64,000 nucleotides of DNA from Halococcus morrhuae DSM 1307 (GCF_000336695.1 NZ_AOMC01000015.1:17172-81171), one strand, 5' to 3'. Positions 26,749 through 36,680 are shown, counted from the first letter of the stretch. Numbers and translations: made by a program. Notes: generated by a model not told the origin, from the letters alone.

Positions 26749-27106
26749 ATCCAGAATCGAATCGAGATTTTCCCAACTATCAAAATCGAATTGGTAGCGG
26801 TGGCGCGCGATGAATCCGGCCGAAGGCCGGAGAACGCGCGAGGGATGAGCGAACGAGCGTAGCGAGTGAGCGAATCGGCTGGGGAGGTGTGTGGGCCGTG
26901 CGGGGCGGTTGCGGTTTCGCATTGTCGTCAGGATCAGTGCTGTCAGGACAGCCGTTTCAGCCGCCTCACAGATCGTCTCTGTCGAACCAAGCAGATAATC
27001 CTGATCAAGATGTGCTTTCGGCCCGTACTCGACGACCTGATGAAATGGATGAATATCGTGCGATCGAGGACAGACCGTTTTTCGCGCTCGAAGACCGAGC
27101 GGCGAT
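26749..27106. other. 358-bp gene-free gap with hairpin and GCGGT motif
   Basis: No convincing gene. It holds a 7-bp GC hairpin with a GAA loop at 26815-26831 (core GGCCGAAGGCC), then GATGAGCGAACGAGCGTAG followed by CGAGTGAGCGAATC, a GAGCGAACGAG-type purine-rich stretch that also appears at other gene ends here, and GGGCGGTTGCGGT at 26903-26915. A CTGTCAGGACAG inverted repeat lies at 26940-26951. The promoter of trm1, CGTTTTTCGCGC, lies at 27076-27087. Confidence 0.5.
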
Positions 27107-28213
27107 ATGCACGTCACCGAAGGCGGTCTCGACCTCACGGTGCCCGAACAGCCAGAAGCGGGCATCGGCGAGGGCGTCTTTTTCAACTCCGAACAGGAGC
27201 TCAACCGCGACCTCACGGTGGCGGTGCTGCGGGCGGTCGGGGAGGACTGCGACTCGTATCTCGATGCGCACGCCGCGACCGGTGCACGGGGTGTCCGCGC
27301 CGCCGGGGAGGGGTACGAGGTAACGCTCTGTGATCGCGATGGGGATGCGACCGAACTCTGTCGGACGAACCTCGATCGGAACGAGCTCGACGGGGAAGTT
27401 GTAAACCGGAACGTGAACGCGCTGCTCTCCGAGGAAGGGTTCGATGTCGTCGATCTCGACCCGTTCGGCACGCCGATCCCGTTCGCCGACGCCGCCTTTC
27501 GGGGGGCGCGCAAGCTGGTCTGCGTCACCGCGACCGATACCGCGCCGCTGTGTGGGGCACACAAGGAAAGCGGCGTTCGCTCGTACAGCGCCGTCCCGCA
27601 GAACACGGAGTATCACGCCGAGATGGGGCTCCGAATCCTTCTGGGTGCGCTCGTCCGCACCGCCGCGCGGTACGACGTCGCCGCCATCCCGGTGTTGAGC
27701 CACGCGACGAGCCACTACGTCCGGACGTATCTCTCACTGTCGCGGCGGGCCAGCGACGCCAACGACGCGCTCGACGGGATGGGCTACGTTCACCACTGCT
27801 TTTCGTGTCTCCACCGCGAGAGCCAGGAGGGACTCATCGCGCATCCACCCGAGGAGTGCCCGGCCTGCGGCGGACGGGTGCGGACCGCCGGCCCGCTCTG
27901 GCTCGGTCCCGTCCACGAAAACGAGTTCCTCGCGCGCGTTCGCGAGCAGGTCACCGACGAGATGGGCACTGCCGAGCGCGCTCGCGACCTGCTCGAAACC
28001 CTCGACGGCGAACTCGAACTGCCCACACACTACGATCAACACCGCCTCTGCCGGCAGTGGACGCGTTCGGCGAGCGCGATGGACGACTTTCTGGCCCGGC
28101 TCCGTGAGGCGGGCTACGAAGCCTCGCGGGCGCACTACCACGGGACGGCGTTCAAGACCGACGCGACGGTCGCCGAGATCGAACGCGCGACCACGACGGC
28201 CGACATGGCCTGA
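27107..28213 (+). CDS. trm1: tRNA (guanine26-N2)-dimethyltransferase
   Basis: Methylates G26 of tRNA. 368 residues, the archaeal Trm1 length. SAM-fold motifs: [14 protein letters not shown] (about 48-61), [23 protein letters not shown] (catalytic DPFG) and [11 protein letters not shown]. The C-terminal domain has a four-Cys zinc site (CFSC at about 229-232, then CPACGG). Leaderless promoter about 25 bp upstream. It stands alone. Confidence 0.95.
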   Translation: MHVTEGGLDLTVPEQPEAGIGEGVFFNSEQELNRDLTVAVLRAVGEDCDSYLDAHAATGARGVRAAGEGYEVTLCDRDGDATELCRTNLDRNELDGEVVNRNVNALLSEEGFDVVDLDPFGTPIPFADAAFRGARKLVCVTATDTAPLCGAHKESGVRSYSAVPQNTEYHAEMGLRILLGALVRTAARYDVAAIPVLSHATSHYVRTYLSLSRRASDANDALDGMGYVHHCFSCLHRESQEGLIAHPPEECPACGGRVRTAGPLWLGPVHENEFLARVREQVTDEMGTAERARDLLETLDGELELPTHYDQHRLCRQWTRSASAMDDFLARLREAGYEASRAHYHGTAFKTDATVAEIERATTTADMA

Positions 28214-28329
28214 AGATCGACACGGCCTGAGCGGCCGACACACTCCGATCGACCGGCGCGTTCCGATCAGCCAGCACCACGATCACCCGAATCGAAGTCG
28301 GTGGGGTTCATACCGGCGCACGCTGAACG

Positions 28330-29178
28330 GTGGGTGTGCAGACCGGCAGCACCACGAGCTCGCGGACGGACGACCTGCTCTCGATCGGCAGAACGGTCGT
28401 CGCGGTCGCCAGACAGGAGCAGATCACGCTCATGGCCGCGAGCCTCGCCTACTACCTCTTCACTGCGCTCGTCCCCCTGCTGCTCTTTTCGGTCATCGCG
28501 CTCTCGCTGTTCGGCCACGGGCTGCTCGGACAGCTCTCGGGAACGGCGTCGGGGACCGTCCTACCGAGCGGCGTCTCGGTGCCGAAGACGCTGCTCGCGA
28601 ACACCCAGGGACGGTTCCGCGCGGCGGTGCTCGGGGCGGTCATCCTCGCGTGGAGCGCGCTCAGGACGTTCGGCGCACTCGACGGCGCGTTCGCGGCGGT
28701 CTACGACGAGCGCGAAGAGGTCTCGCTCGTCGACAAGGCGGTCGACGCGGTGATCGTGTTCGTCACCGTGGGGCTCGCGACCGTCGCGCTCGCGCTCATC
28801 GGCGGCGCGCTCGCGCTCACGGTCAAGGACCGCCTCCTCCTGCGAGTGGCCAGCCCACTGTTCCTGTTCGTCACGCTCGCGGTCGTCTTCGCCCCGCTCT
28901 ACTACCTCCTGCCGGAGGTCGAGGGCGTCACGCTCGCCGAGATCTTTCCTGGAACCTTGCTCGCAGCGCTCGTCTGGACGGTCTCGGCGGTCGTCGTCCG
29001 ACTTTACGCGACGACGTCGAGCAGCGTGCAGTTCTACGGCGTCGCCGGCGGCGTGTTGCTCCTGTTGACCTGGCTCTACGTCGGCGGGCTGGCGCTGCTG
29101 GTCGGCGCGGCGCTCAACGCCACGCTCGCCGATCGCGTCGATCCCGATGCCGAGTGGCTGCCGACGGCCCATCGCTAA
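28330..29178 (+). CDS. YihY/BrkB-family membrane protein, copy 1
   Basis: A 282-residue polytopic protein of the YihY/BrkB family, whose function is uncertain (older names as RNase BN or virulence factor are unsupported). The hallmark ASLAYYLFTALVPLLLF (about 36-52) begins the first helix; six helices follow, with FAPLYYLLPEVEG and TWLYVGGLALLVGAALNA. The start is a GTG at 28330 or 28336. First of three adjacent paralogues. Confidence 0.85.
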   Translation: MGVQTGSTTSSRTDDLLSIGRTVVAVARQEQITLMAASLAYYLFTALVPLLLFSVIALSLFGHGLLGQLSGTASGTVLPSGVSVPKTLLANTQGRFRAAVLGAVILAWSALRTFGALDGAFAAVYDEREEVSLVDKAVDAVIVFVTVGLATVALALIGGALALTVKDRLLLRVASPLFLFVTLAVVFAPLYYLLPEVEGVTLAEIFPGTLLAALVWTVSAVVVRLYATTSSSVQFYGVAGGVLLLLTWLYVGGLALLVGAALNATLADRVDPDAEWLPTAHR

Positions 29179-29233
29179 TCGACAGCAGCGCCGGGCGCGG
29201 GTCGTACTTACGTCTCGATCGCCAAAGCGGGTC

Positions 29234-30046
29234 GTGTCGAGGACCGACGACGTCGTGGCCGTTCTCGCCGACGTCATCGCGCTCGCGCGCCGCGAGCGGA
29301 TCGTCCTGACGGCGGCGAGCCTCGCATACTTCACGTTCATCTCGCTGGTGCCGCTGCTGTTGTTGCTCGTGGTCGCCATCTCGACGCTCGCCGGCGATGC
29401 ACTCGCGATACGTGCCATCATGCGGGCGACGCGCACGCTCGTTCCCGAGAACGCCGAACTGTTGCAGGGGATCGTCTTCGGTGCGGCCGATCAGGGCGCG
29501 ACGATCCTCAGCGCCGCCGTGTTCCTCTGGGGCGCACTGTTGACCTTCCGGGCGCTCAACACCGCCTTCAGCGGCATCTACGGCACCCAGGGCGAGCGCT
29601 CGCTGGTGGGAACCCTCGTCGACATCGTGCTCGTGTTCATCGTCATCGTCGTCGCGGTGGTGGCGATGGTCGTCGGCGGCGTCGTGCTGTCGCTGTTCGT
29701 CGAAACCCGGCTGTGGAACACCCTCGGACCGATCGTCGTCTTCGCCGTGTTCACCGTCGTGTTCGTCCCACTCTACTACATCCTGCCCGACGTCGATAGC
29801 GGTGTAGTGGAGATCCTCCCGGGGACGATCTTCGCCGCCGCGGCGTGGACCGTGCTCCAATCCCTGTTCGGCTACTACACCTCGATCTCGACGCTACCGC
29901 AGCTCTACGGTGCGGCCAGCGCCGTGCTGTTGATCCTCGTCTGGCTCTACGTCGGCGGGTTCGCACTGCTGATCGGTGCGGCGTTGAACGCCACTCTCAC
30001 CGATCGCGCCGATCTCGACGGGGATTGGCTGCCGGTCGACCGGTGA
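29234..30046 (+). CDS. YihY/BrkB-family membrane protein, copy 2
   Basis: A 270-residue paralogue of its neighbours. Hallmarks ASLAYFTFISLVPLLLLL, VPLYYILPDVDSG and VWLYVGGFALLIGAALNATL match copy 1 almost block for block. A longer frame to 29147 overlaps copy 1's end with basic residues; the GTG at 29234 (VSRTDDVVAV) gives the paralogue-like start. It begins 55 bp after copy 1. Confidence 0.83.
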   Translation: MSRTDDVVAVLADVIALARRERIVLTAASLAYFTFISLVPLLLLLVVAISTLAGDALAIRAIMRATRTLVPENAELLQGIVFGAADQGATILSAAVFLWGALLTFRALNTAFSGIYGTQGERSLVGTLVDIVLVFIVIVVAVVAMVVGGVVLSLFVETRLWNTLGPIVVFAVFTVVFVPLYYILPDVDSGVVEILPGTIFAAAAWTVLQSLFGYYTSISTLPQLYGAASAVLLILVWLYVGGFALLIGAALNATLTDRADLDGDWLPVDR

Positions 30047-30096
30047 GCCGGACGGCTTCCCGCCGATTTATGTACCCCTCGGTCGAATGCGCGGTC

Positions 30097-30957
30097 GTGA
30101 GTACCAGCGCGCGCGTGACCTCCTTCGGCCGGACGTTCGTCGGTGAAGTGCAGGACAAGGAGATCACGTTCCTCGCCGCAAGCCTCGCGTACTACGCGTT
30201 CGTCTCGCTGATCCCGCTCGTGTTGCTGTTGCTCGTCGCCGTGTCGTTCGCCGGCGGGGACGCGATGGCCGACAGCATCGCGCAGGCGGCGGGCGGCGCG
30301 CTCTCGCCGAGCGGACAGGGACTCGTGAGCGATGCCATCAGCAATCGGAGCGGGGCCGGCGGTGCGACGATCGTCTCCGTGCTCGCCCTGCTCTGGAGCG
30401 CGCTCAAGGTGTTTCGCGGGCTCGATACTGCCTTCTCGCGGGCTTACGGGCGCGATTCGCCGGGCCTCGCGACACAGCTGAAAAACGGGCTCGTCACGCT
30501 CGTCGCCGTCGTGCTCGGCATCGCCATCACCGTCGGCGTCGGGGCGGTCGTCTCGCTCTCGCCGGTCGACGTGACCGTCGCGGGCGTCTCGGCGGTCGGT
30601 CTCGCCGGCACGCTGGCGACGCTGCTCGGGCTCGCGCTCACGCTGTTGCCGCTCTACTACTTCCTCCCCGGCGGCGGCGTGACCGTGCGCGAGGCGCTCC
30701 CGGGCGCGCTCTTTACCGCCGTCGGTTGGACGGTTCTCCAGATCGGCTTCCGGTTTTACGCCGCCAACGCCGGTAGCTACGAGGCCTACGGGGTGATCGG
30801 CGCGGTGCTGTTGCTCGTCACGCTGCTGTATTTCGCCGGGATGATACTGCTGCTCGGCGTGGTGTTGAACGCGGTTCTCGCCGGGCGGACCGGTGGGGCG
30901 GACGAACCGAGCGACGAGGGGTTGGCGGCGCGGCTGAAAGCCGGAGGCAGACCATGA
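30097..30957 (+). CDS. YihY/BrkB-family membrane protein, copy 3
   Basis: A 286-residue paralogue: ASLAYYAFVSLIPLVLLLL, then LLPLYYFLPGGGVT and LLYFAGMILLLGVVLNAVL. The last motif replaces the WLYVGG of copies 1 and 2 with LLYFAG, so it is the most diverged. The GTG at 30097 is preferred because a TATA-like ATTTATG ends about 25 bp upstream; an ATG at 30070 would lie inside that box. It overlaps the next gene by ATGA. Confidence 0.83.
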   Translation: MSTSARVTSFGRTFVGEVQDKEITFLAASLAYYAFVSLIPLVLLLLVAVSFAGGDAMADSIAQAAGGALSPSGQGLVSDAISNRSGAGGATIVSVLALLWSALKVFRGLDTAFSRAYGRDSPGLATQLKNGLVTLVAVVLGIAITVGVGAVVSLSPVDVTVAGVSAVGLAGTLATLLGLALTLLPLYYFLPGGGVTVREALPGALFTAVGWTVLQIGFRFYAANAGSYEAYGVIGAVLLLVTLLYFAGMILLLGVVLNAVLAGRTGGADEPSDEGLAARLKAGGRP

Positions 30958-31418
30958 ACGAGGACACTGAATCCGACCACGACGAAGCGACGGACGAAGA
31001 GTCGATGGTGAGCGAGGCGGTGCGCGAGAGCGACCACGATCGCGAGAGCGACGATCGGAACGCGACCCTCGACGACGTCGAGGCGTTGCGCGAGGACGTC
31101 GTCGCGTTCGCCGACGAGGTCGAAGGGCGCATCATCAAGCGCGACACGCTCGAAAGCGATCTGAAGCAGTACGTCCGCAAGCGCCAGCGCCGCGGTCACG
31201 CCCGCGGCTGGGGTCCCTATCTCGTGCTTCTCTACGGCACCGCCATGACGATCGGTGCGTTCGCCTATCTCAGCGGCGGCTGGGCGATCCTCGCGATGCT
31301 CGTCGTCTGGCTCTCGACGCTCGGCCTCTACGTCCTGATGGTGCTCGTCGGGCTCACCGGCGCGGCGCTCGGCGCGCCGGGACGGCTCACCGACCGAATC
31401 CGGGACTTTCGCTCGTAG
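30954..31418 (+). CDS. Two-helix membrane protein with acidic N-terminus
   Basis: 154 residues. Residues 1-45 are extremely acidic (DTESDHDEATDEES), 46-70 a probable amphipathic or coiled helix (EDVVAFADEVEGRIIKRDTL), then YVRKRQRRGHARGW at the membrane face and two helices (about 87-105 and 110-133). Translation is coupled to YihY copy 3 by ATGA, which suggests that the two work together. I do not recognise the family. Confidence 0.7.
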   Translation: MNEDTESDHDEATDEESMVSEAVRESDHDRESDDRNATLDDVEALREDVVAFADEVEGRIIKRDTLESDLKQYVRKRQRRGHARGWGPYLVLLYGTAMTIGAFAYLSGGWAILAMLVVWLSTLGLYVLMVLVGLTGAALGAPGRLTDRIRDFRS

Positions 31419-32330
31419 ATGCGCGGCCTCGGGGTCACCGAGGCGCTCGACGCGCTCCCCGACGCGTTCAGGCTCGCGTTCGCCGTTCTCACACAACTTG
31501 CCGACGTCTGGTTCGTCCTCGGGTTGCTCACCCTCCTGTACTGGTTCGGTGAACGCTCACCACTTTCACTCCCGCGCGAACGCGGAGCGTTGCTGATCGC
31601 GGTCGCGTTCGGCGGGCTTTCGCTCATCGTCGTGGCGAAACAGCTCTTCGCGCTGGCACGGCCACCGCTGGCCGGCGAGGCCACGGCACTGGAGCACGTG
31701 CCTGCGTTCCTCCACGCGATCTACACCAACGCGGCGACCGCGACGGGCTACGGCTTCCCGAGCGGCCACGCGCTCACCGCGACGGTCGTCTGGGGCGGGC
31801 TCGCCGCCGTCCTCGATGTCGGCACACGCGCCCGTCGCGCGCTCGTCGCCGGAACGATCGTCGCCGTCGTCTGTCTCGCGCGACTGGTGCTCGGCGTCCA
31901 CTATCTCGTCGACGTACTCGCCGGCATCGGGTTCGGACTGGCGTATCTCGGAATCGTCCTGACGCTCGCCCGCAGGCGGGCACGACGAGCGTTCCGGATC
32001 GCCGCAACCATTGCCGTGGTGGCGCTTCTCGGGACGGTGAGCGCCGACGGTGCGCTGGCGCTCGGGGCGACCGCCGGTGCGCTCGCGGTCTGGGAGGCCG
32101 TCGGCGACCGGCTGGCGAACAGCGGTCCGATGGGTTTCGGCGTCGGCGTTCTCGGAATACTCGTCCTCGGCGGGGGCTTCGTTGCGGTCTACCTGCTCGA
32201 TATCGGCGTGGTGGTCACGGCGCTCGCCGGCACGGTCGTCGGTGCGGGCGTCGTCGCGATGCCGGTTCTCGACGAACGGATCGGTGGGCGTGAAAAGGAG
32301 GACGGGCCGACTCAGAACGTTTCGAGGTAG
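31419..32330 (+). CDS. PAP2-family membrane phosphatase
   Basis: A 303-residue lipid-phosphatase-like protein. The three catalytic motifs are present: [17 protein letters not shown] and [11 protein letters not shown]. Several helices precede and follow. It starts directly after the stop of the two-helix protein (0 bp gap), so all five genes from 28330 may form one membrane operon. The 3' end overlaps glnA's 3' end by 19 bp on the other strand. The substrate, perhaps an isoprenoid or phospholipid phosphate, is unknown. Confidence 0.85.
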   Translation: MRGLGVTEALDALPDAFRLAFAVLTQLADVWFVLGLLTLLYWFGERSPLSLPRERGALLIAVAFGGLSLIVVAKQLFALARPPLAGEATALEHVPAFLHAIYTNAATATGYGFPSGHALTATVVWGGLAAVLDVGTRARRALVAGTIVAVVCLARLVLGVHYLVDVLAGIGFGLAYLGIVLTLARRRARRAFRIAATIAVVALLGTVSADGALALGATAGALAVWEAVGDRLANSGPMGFGVGVLGILVLGGGFVAVYLLDIGVVVTALAGTVVGAGVVAMPVLDERIGGREKEDGPTQNVSR

Positions 32331-33682
32331 CGCTCCTTCTCCCACTCGCTGACCGACACGCGGTAGTCCATCACCTCGGAGCGCTTGGCTTCGAGGAACT
32401 TCTCGGTGACGTGCTCGCCGAGCGCATCGGTGACGACCGAATCGGCTTCGAGCGCGTCGAGCGACTGTGAGAGCGTCGTCGGCAGCGTCTCGATCCCGTG
32501 TTCGGCACGGCGTTCGGCGTTGAACTCGTAGATGTTCTCGCGCACCGGATCCGGGACCGCGAGATCACGCTCGATGCCTTCGAGACCGGCGTGGATCATC
32601 ACCGCGAGCGCGAGATACGGGTTACAGGAGGGGTCCGGCGAGCGGAGTTCGACCCGCGAGGCTGCGGGCGTGCGCGCGGCGGGCTTGCGGATGAGCGAGG
32701 AGCGGTTGCGATCCGACCACGCGATGTAGACCGGGGCCTCGTAGCCCGGCACGAGCCGTTTGTAGCTGTTGACGGTGGGGTTACAGATCGCCGTGATCGC
32801 CGGCGCGTGCTCCAGGATTCCGGCGAGGAACTGTTTGGCCGTCCCGCTCAGATCGAACTCGTCGTCGGGATCGTGGAAGGCGTTCTCGCCGCCCGAGAAG
32901 AGCGAGAGATGCGTGTGCATGCCCGAGCCATTGACGCGTGCGATCGGTTTCGGCATGAAGGTCGCGTGCAGGTCGTGTTCGGCCGCGATGGCACGCACCA
33001 CGGCCCGGAAGGTGGCGACGTTGTCGGCGGTCGTGAGCGCGTCGTCGTAGGTGAAGTTGATCTCGTGTTGGCCCTCGGCGACCTCGTGGTGGGAGGCCTC
33101 GATATCGAAGCCCATCTCCTCCAGCCCGTAGATGATGTCGCGGCGCACGTCGCTCGCGAGGTCCTTCGGGGCGAGATCGAAGTAACCGCCCGCGTCGTTC
33201 GTCACGGTGGTGGCGCTGCCGTCCTCGGCCTGTTCGAACAGGAAGAACTCGGGCTCCGGTGCGGCGTTGATGTCGTAGCCCATCTCGGCGGCGCGGTCGA
33301 TCGCGCCCTTGAGCACGCCGCGCGGGTCGCCGACGAACGGCTCGCCGGTCGAGGTGTTCATCACGTCGCAGATGAGTCGTGCGCTCGCGGTGCCGTCGTC
33401 GTGGTCGCGCCACGGGAGTACGGCGAACGTCGACGGGTCGGGCGTGAGCCGCATATCCGATTCCTGGATCCTGACGTAGCCCTCGATGCTCGAACCGTCG
33501 AAGTAGATCCCCTCCGTGAAGGCCTTCTCGGCCTGCGTGGCGGGGATCGAGACGTTCTTGACGGTGCCGAGGATGTCGGTGAATTGGAGTCTGAGGAAGT
33601 CGACGTTCTGTTCGTCGATCTCTTCGAGAACGCGCCTGGCGGCCGCAGAGAGGCCGTCAGAGTTCGGTGTTCCGTTTGTCAT
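32312..33682 (-). CDS. glnA: Glutamine synthetase type I
   Basis: Makes glutamine from glutamate, ammonia and ATP. 456 residues. Motifs: FDGSSIEGY (about 58-66), [20 protein letters not shown] (ammonium/glutamate site), [13 protein letters not shown], and [10 protein letters not shown]. The usual adenylylation Tyr loop of enterobacterial enzymes is not evident. Upstream is a divergent Lrp-type gene with palindromic sequence between, the arrangement expected for nitrogen control. Confidence 0.96.
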   Translation of the reverse strand: MTNGTPNSDGLSAAARRVLEEIDEQNVDFLRLQFTDILGTVKNVSIPATQAEKAFTEGIYFDGSSIEGYVRIQESDMRLTPDPSTFAVLPWRDHDDGTASARLICDVMNTSTGEPFVGDPRGVLKGAIDRAAEMGYDINAAPEPEFFLFEQAEDGSATTVTNDAGGYFDLAPKDLASDVRRDIIYGLEEMGFDIEASHHEVAEGQHEINFTYDDALTTADNVATFRAVVRAIAAEHDLHATFMPKPIARVNGSGMHTHLSLFSGGENAFHDPDDEFDLSGTAKQFLAGILEHAPAITAICNPTVNSYKRLVPGYEAPVYIAWSDRNRSSLIRKPAARTPAASRVELRSPDPSCNPYLALAVMIHAGLEGIERDLAVPDPVRENIYEFNAERRAEHGIETLPTTLSQSLDALEADSVVTDALGEHVTEKFLEAKRSEVMDYRVSVSEWEKERYLETF

Positions 33683-33690
33683 CGTTTGTG

Positions 33691-33703
33691 CCTACTCAGT
33701 AGG
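33691..33703. promoter_or_regulatory. Palindrome before glnA
   Basis: CCTACTCAGTAGG is a perfect 13-bp odd palindrome ending 8 bp before the glnA ATG. It would lie around the transcript start or leader and could block polymerase. The adjacent Lrp-type protein is the obvious candidate binder; not shown. Confidence 0.45.
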
Positions 33704-33771
33704 ATACTACCGGAGACAAAAGCCCTACTGTTCGTCGCAAATATTGATCGACGGAACAAAACTGGATGTTC

Positions 33772-33783
33772 GTAAAGTTTTAC
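33772..33783 (+). promoter_or_regulatory. TATA-region inverted repeat of lrp gene
   Basis: GTAAAGTTTTAC, with GTAAA/TTTAC arms, lies 25-36 bp before the ATG at 33808, which is the TATA position. A palindromic TATA region would permit autorepression. Confidence 0.4.
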
Positions 33784-33807
33784 TCCCCGGACGCGAAACG
33801 CGGTGCA

Positions 33808-34263
33808 ATGACCTACGAGAACCTCGACACGGAGCTGGTGAACGCGCTGCTCGACGACGGTCGGGCAAGCCTACGGAGTCTGGCCGACGAGCTCGACGTC
33901 TCGGTCACGACGGTGTCGAACCACCTCTCGAATCTCGAAAACGATGGCGTGATCCGGGGCTACGTACCGGTCGTCGACTACGCCGGGCTGGACTACGACG
34001 TGACCGCGATCCTCCAGCTCAAAGTCGAGGGCAGTTCGCTTCCCGACATCACCGAACGCCTGCGCGAGCACGACCAGATGCTCTCGGTCTACGAAGTGAC
34101 CGGCGATCACGACGTCGTCGCCATCGGCAAGTTCCGAGACACCGACGAGATGAACGATCGCATCAAAACGCTGCTCACCGATCCCGACATCAACGAGTCG
34201 AACACGAACATCGTGCTCAACACCGTGAGCGAACACGAACAGTTCGAGCTCGATACGGACTAA
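33808..34263 (+). CDS. Lrp/AsnC-family regulator
   Basis: 151 residues. Winged helix at 1-55 ([20 protein letters not shown], then [16 protein letters not shown]), followed by the RAM/AsnC ligand domain ([40 protein letters not shown]). Divergent from glnA; in haloarchaea an Lrp gene beside glnA is common and fits amino-acid or nitrogen sensing. ATG at 33808 rather than 33766 because the earlier one precedes the TATA region. Confidence 0.9.
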   Translation: MTYENLDTELVNALLDDGRASLRSLADELDVSVTTVSNHLSNLENDGVIRGYVPVVDYAGLDYDVTAILQLKVEGSSLPDITERLREHDQMLSVYEVTGDHDVVAIGKFRDTDEMNDRIKTLLTDPDINESNTNIVLNTVSEHEQFELDTD

Positions 34264-34598
34264 ACGACCGCGAACGCGACCAGCAGGTTCAATCCCGTCA
34301 CGCCGATCCCACCACCGATGAGGACGGCGAACCAGACACGCCAGCCAGGGACGGTTCTGATGAACCGTTCGCCGGCGAGTGCGATCGCACCCGCCGCGAC
34401 CGCGCCGCCGAGCTGCACGGCGAACGCGAGCGCCGGCATCGACAGCAGCGATCTGATGAACGGGTTCGCCTCCAGATGCGCGCCCGCGAACTCCGCGGCC
34501 AACAGCGTCGAGAGCCCGTCACAGACGCCCCAGACGACGACCACCGCGATCACCAGCTCGGCGTACGCCGGCCGCTCGAAACGAAAACGGTGGCTCAT
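34260..34598 (-). CDS. Small four-helix membrane protein
   Basis: 112 residues with helices near 14-35, 50-75 and 88-110. The first helix carries [17 protein letters not shown] followed by LEANPFIR. This D-x3-T ... EANP pattern resembles DUF5658-type haloarchaeal membrane proteins, an assignment from memory. It overlaps the end of the lrp gene by 4 bp on the opposite strand. Confidence 0.6.
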   Translation of the reverse strand: MSHRFRFERPAYAELVIAVVVVWGVCDGLSTLLAAEFAGAHLEANPFIRSLLSMPALAFAVQLGGAVAAGAIALAGERFIRTVPGWRVWFAVLIGGGIGVTGLNLLVAFAVV

Positions 34599-34674
34599 GA
34601 CTGTTCCAATGCACTACAACAGTAAATCGTCGCTGGCTAATTACTGAAAAATCGACCTCGGCGTCGGTCGCCGA

Positions 34675-34875
34675 GCGGTTGCGGTGCGGCCGCGATGCAG
34701 TCGCGGTGCAGTACGGTTGCAGCCGCGGTGCGGTCGCAGTTACAACACGATCGTAGACCGGTAAACACCGCATCCCTGGCGGATGAAGGGCGAGGCGCGC
34801 TCCGCGCGCCGAGGGCTTCTGCGGTGCAGGTGCGGTCGCGGCCGCAGTGCGGTTCGTTGCGGTTGCGGTGCGGTC
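34675..34875. repeat. Degenerate GCGGT(T/C)GC repeats in gene-free gap
   Basis: The 338-bp gap 34599-34936 has no gene. At 34675-34740 and again at 34821-34875 it is made of irregular copies of GCGGTTGCGGTGCGG-like units of about 9-12 bp. A short GGGCGGTTGCGGT match also occurs at 26903-26915. Between the two blocks lies a GC hairpin (34794-34810). The role is unknown; slippage-grown low-complexity DNA is the simplest reading. Confidence 0.5.
34794..34810. repeat. GC hairpin with TCC loop
   Basis: GGCGCGC-TCC-GCGCGCC, a perfect 7-bp stem. The same TCC triloop occurs in the hairpin at 47198-47212. Confidence 0.5.
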
Positions 34876-34886
34876 TTTTTCCCAAG

Positions 34887-34930
34887 TTTTTGCGAGCGAG
34901 CGGGCCGAAGGCCCGCGAGTGATGCAAAAA
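34887..34930. terminator. Two-sided hairpin terminator of thermosome gene
   Basis: TTTTTGC (34887-34893) pairs with GCAAAAA (34924-34930) around an inner perfect stem GCGGGCC-GAA-GGCCCGC (34900-34916). It starts 7 bp past the thermosome stop. On the minus strand it ends with a T-run, as an intrinsic-type terminator would, and its symmetry would let it work in both directions. Confidence 0.55.
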
Positions 34931-34936
34931 GTGGGT

Positions 34937-36652
34937 TTACATCATGCCGCCCATGCCACCCATACCGCCCATGCCACCCATACCGCCCATGCCACCCATA
35001 CCGCCCATACCGCCGGGTGCGCCGCCGGGGCCGCCAGCGGGCGGGCCGCCGTCGTCGCCGTCGTCGGTCTGGCCGCCCTTGAGGTCGCCAGCTGCGATGA
35101 CGTCGTCGATGCGGAGGATCATCACAGCGGCCTCGGTGGCCGACTCGATCGCCTGCGTTTTGACGCGCAGCGGCTCGACGACGCCGTCGGCTTCCATGTC
35201 GACGACTTCGCCGGTGTAGGCGTCGAGACCCATCGTGTCGCTCCCGCCGTCGTGCTGGCTGCGGAGCTCGACGAGCGAGTCGATCGGGTCGAGACCGGCG
35301 TTCTCGGCGAGCGTGCGCGGGATGACGTCGATCGCGTCGGCGAACGATTCGACGGCGAGCTGCTCGCGGCCGCCGACGGAGTCGGCGTAGTCACGCAGGC
35401 CGAGCGAGAGCTCGGTCTCGGGTGCGCCGCCGCCGGGCAGCACCTTGCCGTCTTCGAGCGTGACGCGCACGACGCCGAGCGAATCCTCGATGGCGCGCTC
35501 GATCTCGTCGACGACGTGCTCGGTGCCGCCGCGGAGGATGAGCGTCACGGCCTTTGCGTCCTCGACATCCTCGACGAAGATGCGCTGATCGCCCGCGATG
35601 TCGCGCTCGGCGACCGAGCCGGCGTAGCCGAGATCGGATTCCTCGATGTCGTCGAGATTCGAGACGACGTGTGCGCCGGTCGAGCGAGCGAGACGGTTGA
35701 TGTCGCTCGATTTCGCGCGGCGGACGGCGAGGATGCCTTCCTGAGCGAGGAAGTGCTGGGCCATGTCGTCGATACCGTCCTGACAGAAGACCACGTCAGC
35801 GCCGACGGAGACGAGCTGGTCGACCATCTCTTCGAGCTGCTCCTCTTCTTGGTCCATGAACTCCTGAAGCTGGTCGGGGTCGGTGACGTTGACCTCGGCG
35901 TCGATCTCGGTCTCCTTGACTTCGAGGGCGGAGTCGAGCAGCGCGACGTTCGCGTCCTCCTTGAAGTAGGGCATGTTGTCGTGGACGCGCTCTTTGTCCA
36001 CGATGACGCCCTCAACGAGTTCGGATTCGTCGACGCTGCCGCCGACGGCCTTCTCGACCTGGATGTTGTCGGTGTCGATCCCCTCGTCGTCGCTGATGGC
36101 GGTCACGGCGCTGACGACGAGTTCGGCGAGCAGGTCGCGGGAGTTCTCGGCACCCTTGCCCGTCATCGCCGTCGCGGCGATCTGTTCGAGCGTCTCCGTA
36201 TCGCTCTCGTCGACGTCGATGGCGGTCTCTTCGAGGATGCTCTTGGCTTCCTCGGCGGCCTCGCGGTAGCCCTGTGCGAGCGTGGTCGCGTGGATGTCCT
36301 GATCGAGCAGGTCCTCGGCCTTTTCGAGGAGTTCGCCGGCCTCGACGACGGCGGTCGTGGTGCCGTCACCGACCTCGTCCTCCTGTGTCTCGGCGACTTC
36401 GACGATCATGTTCGCCGCCGGATGCTCGATGTCCATCTCCTTCAGAATGGTGACGCCGTCGTTCGTGACGACGACGTCGCCCGCGTCGGAGACGAGCATC
36501 TTGTCCATCCCTTTCGGCCCGAGCGTCGTCCGAACCGCTTCGGCGACCGCCTGACCCGCGGTGATGTTCATCGACTGTGCGTCCTTGCCGGACGTTCGCT
36601 GTGAATCGTCCGAAAGTACGATGAGGGGCTGGTTACCCATCTGCTGAGCCAT
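34937..36652 (-). CDS. Thermosome (group II chaperonin) subunit
   Basis: A 571-residue ATP-driven protein-folding ring subunit. Motifs: [27 protein letters not shown], and later [17 protein letters not shown] (inter-domain ATPase region). The C-terminus is a Gly-Gly-Met repeat. The ATG at 36652 (MAQQM) is preferred; the frame could start at a GTG six bases earlier. The promoter is at 36681-36688 and a terminator hairpin follows. Haloarchaea usually carry two or three such subunits; which one this is cannot be told. Confidence 0.95.
   Translation of the reverse strand: MAQQMGNQPLIVLSDDSQRTSGKDAQSMNITAGQAVAEAVRTTLGPKGMDKMLVSDAGDVVVTNDGVTILKEMDIEHPAANMIVEVAETQEDEVGDGTTTAVVEAGELLEKAEDLLDQDIHATTLAQGYREAAEEAKSILEETAIDVDESDTETLEQIAATAMTGKGAENSRDLLAELVVSAVTAISDDEGIDTDNIQVEKAVGGSVDESELVEGVIVDKERVHDNMPYFKEDANVALLDSALEVKETEIDAEVNVTDPDQLQEFMDQEEEQLEEMVDQLVSVGADVVFCQDGIDDMAQHFLAQEGILAVRRAKSSDINRLARSTGAHVVSNLDDIEESDLGYAGSVAERDIAGDQRIFVEDVEDAKAVTLILRGGTEHVVDEIERAIEDSLGVVRVTLEDGKVLPGGGAPETELSLGLRDYADSVGGREQLAVESFADAIDVIPRTLAENAGLDPIDSLVELRSQHDGGSDTMGLDAYTGEVVDMEADGVVEPLRVKTQAIESATEAAVMILRIDDVIAAGDLKGGQTDDGDDGGPPAGGPGGAPGGMGGMGGMGGMGGMGGMGGMGGMM
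34941..35012 (-). repeat. 18-bp tandem repeat encoding GGM tail
   Basis: At least three near-identical 18-bp units (each two Gly-Gly-Met triplets) plus a partial one form the thermosome C-terminal tail. Such GGM tails are normal in group II chaperonins; the exact DNA identity means the tail length can change by slippage. Confidence 0.75.
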
Positions 36653-36680
36653 AGTCACCTACCGATTGATTGGAGTTCTA

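Noticed and set aside
26940..26951. CTGTCAGGACAG as a further copy of the 2115/57442 operator
   Set aside because: The arms match, but the spacer is two bases and the TA flank is missing; it is not near a TATA box. Too weak to group with the others.
26866..27323. Plus-strand frames of 144-155 residues before trm1
   Set aside because: They run into trm1 in other frames and show no coding bias; the first part is hairpin and purine-repeat DNA.
34941..35012. Regular 18-bp repeats considered as a possible CRISPR or satellite
   Set aside because: The units are adjacent without spacers and encode the Gly-Gly-Met tail of the chaperonin.
34847..36604. A 585-residue plus-strand frame
   Set aside because: It is the antisense shadow of the thermosome gene and has no recognisable domain.
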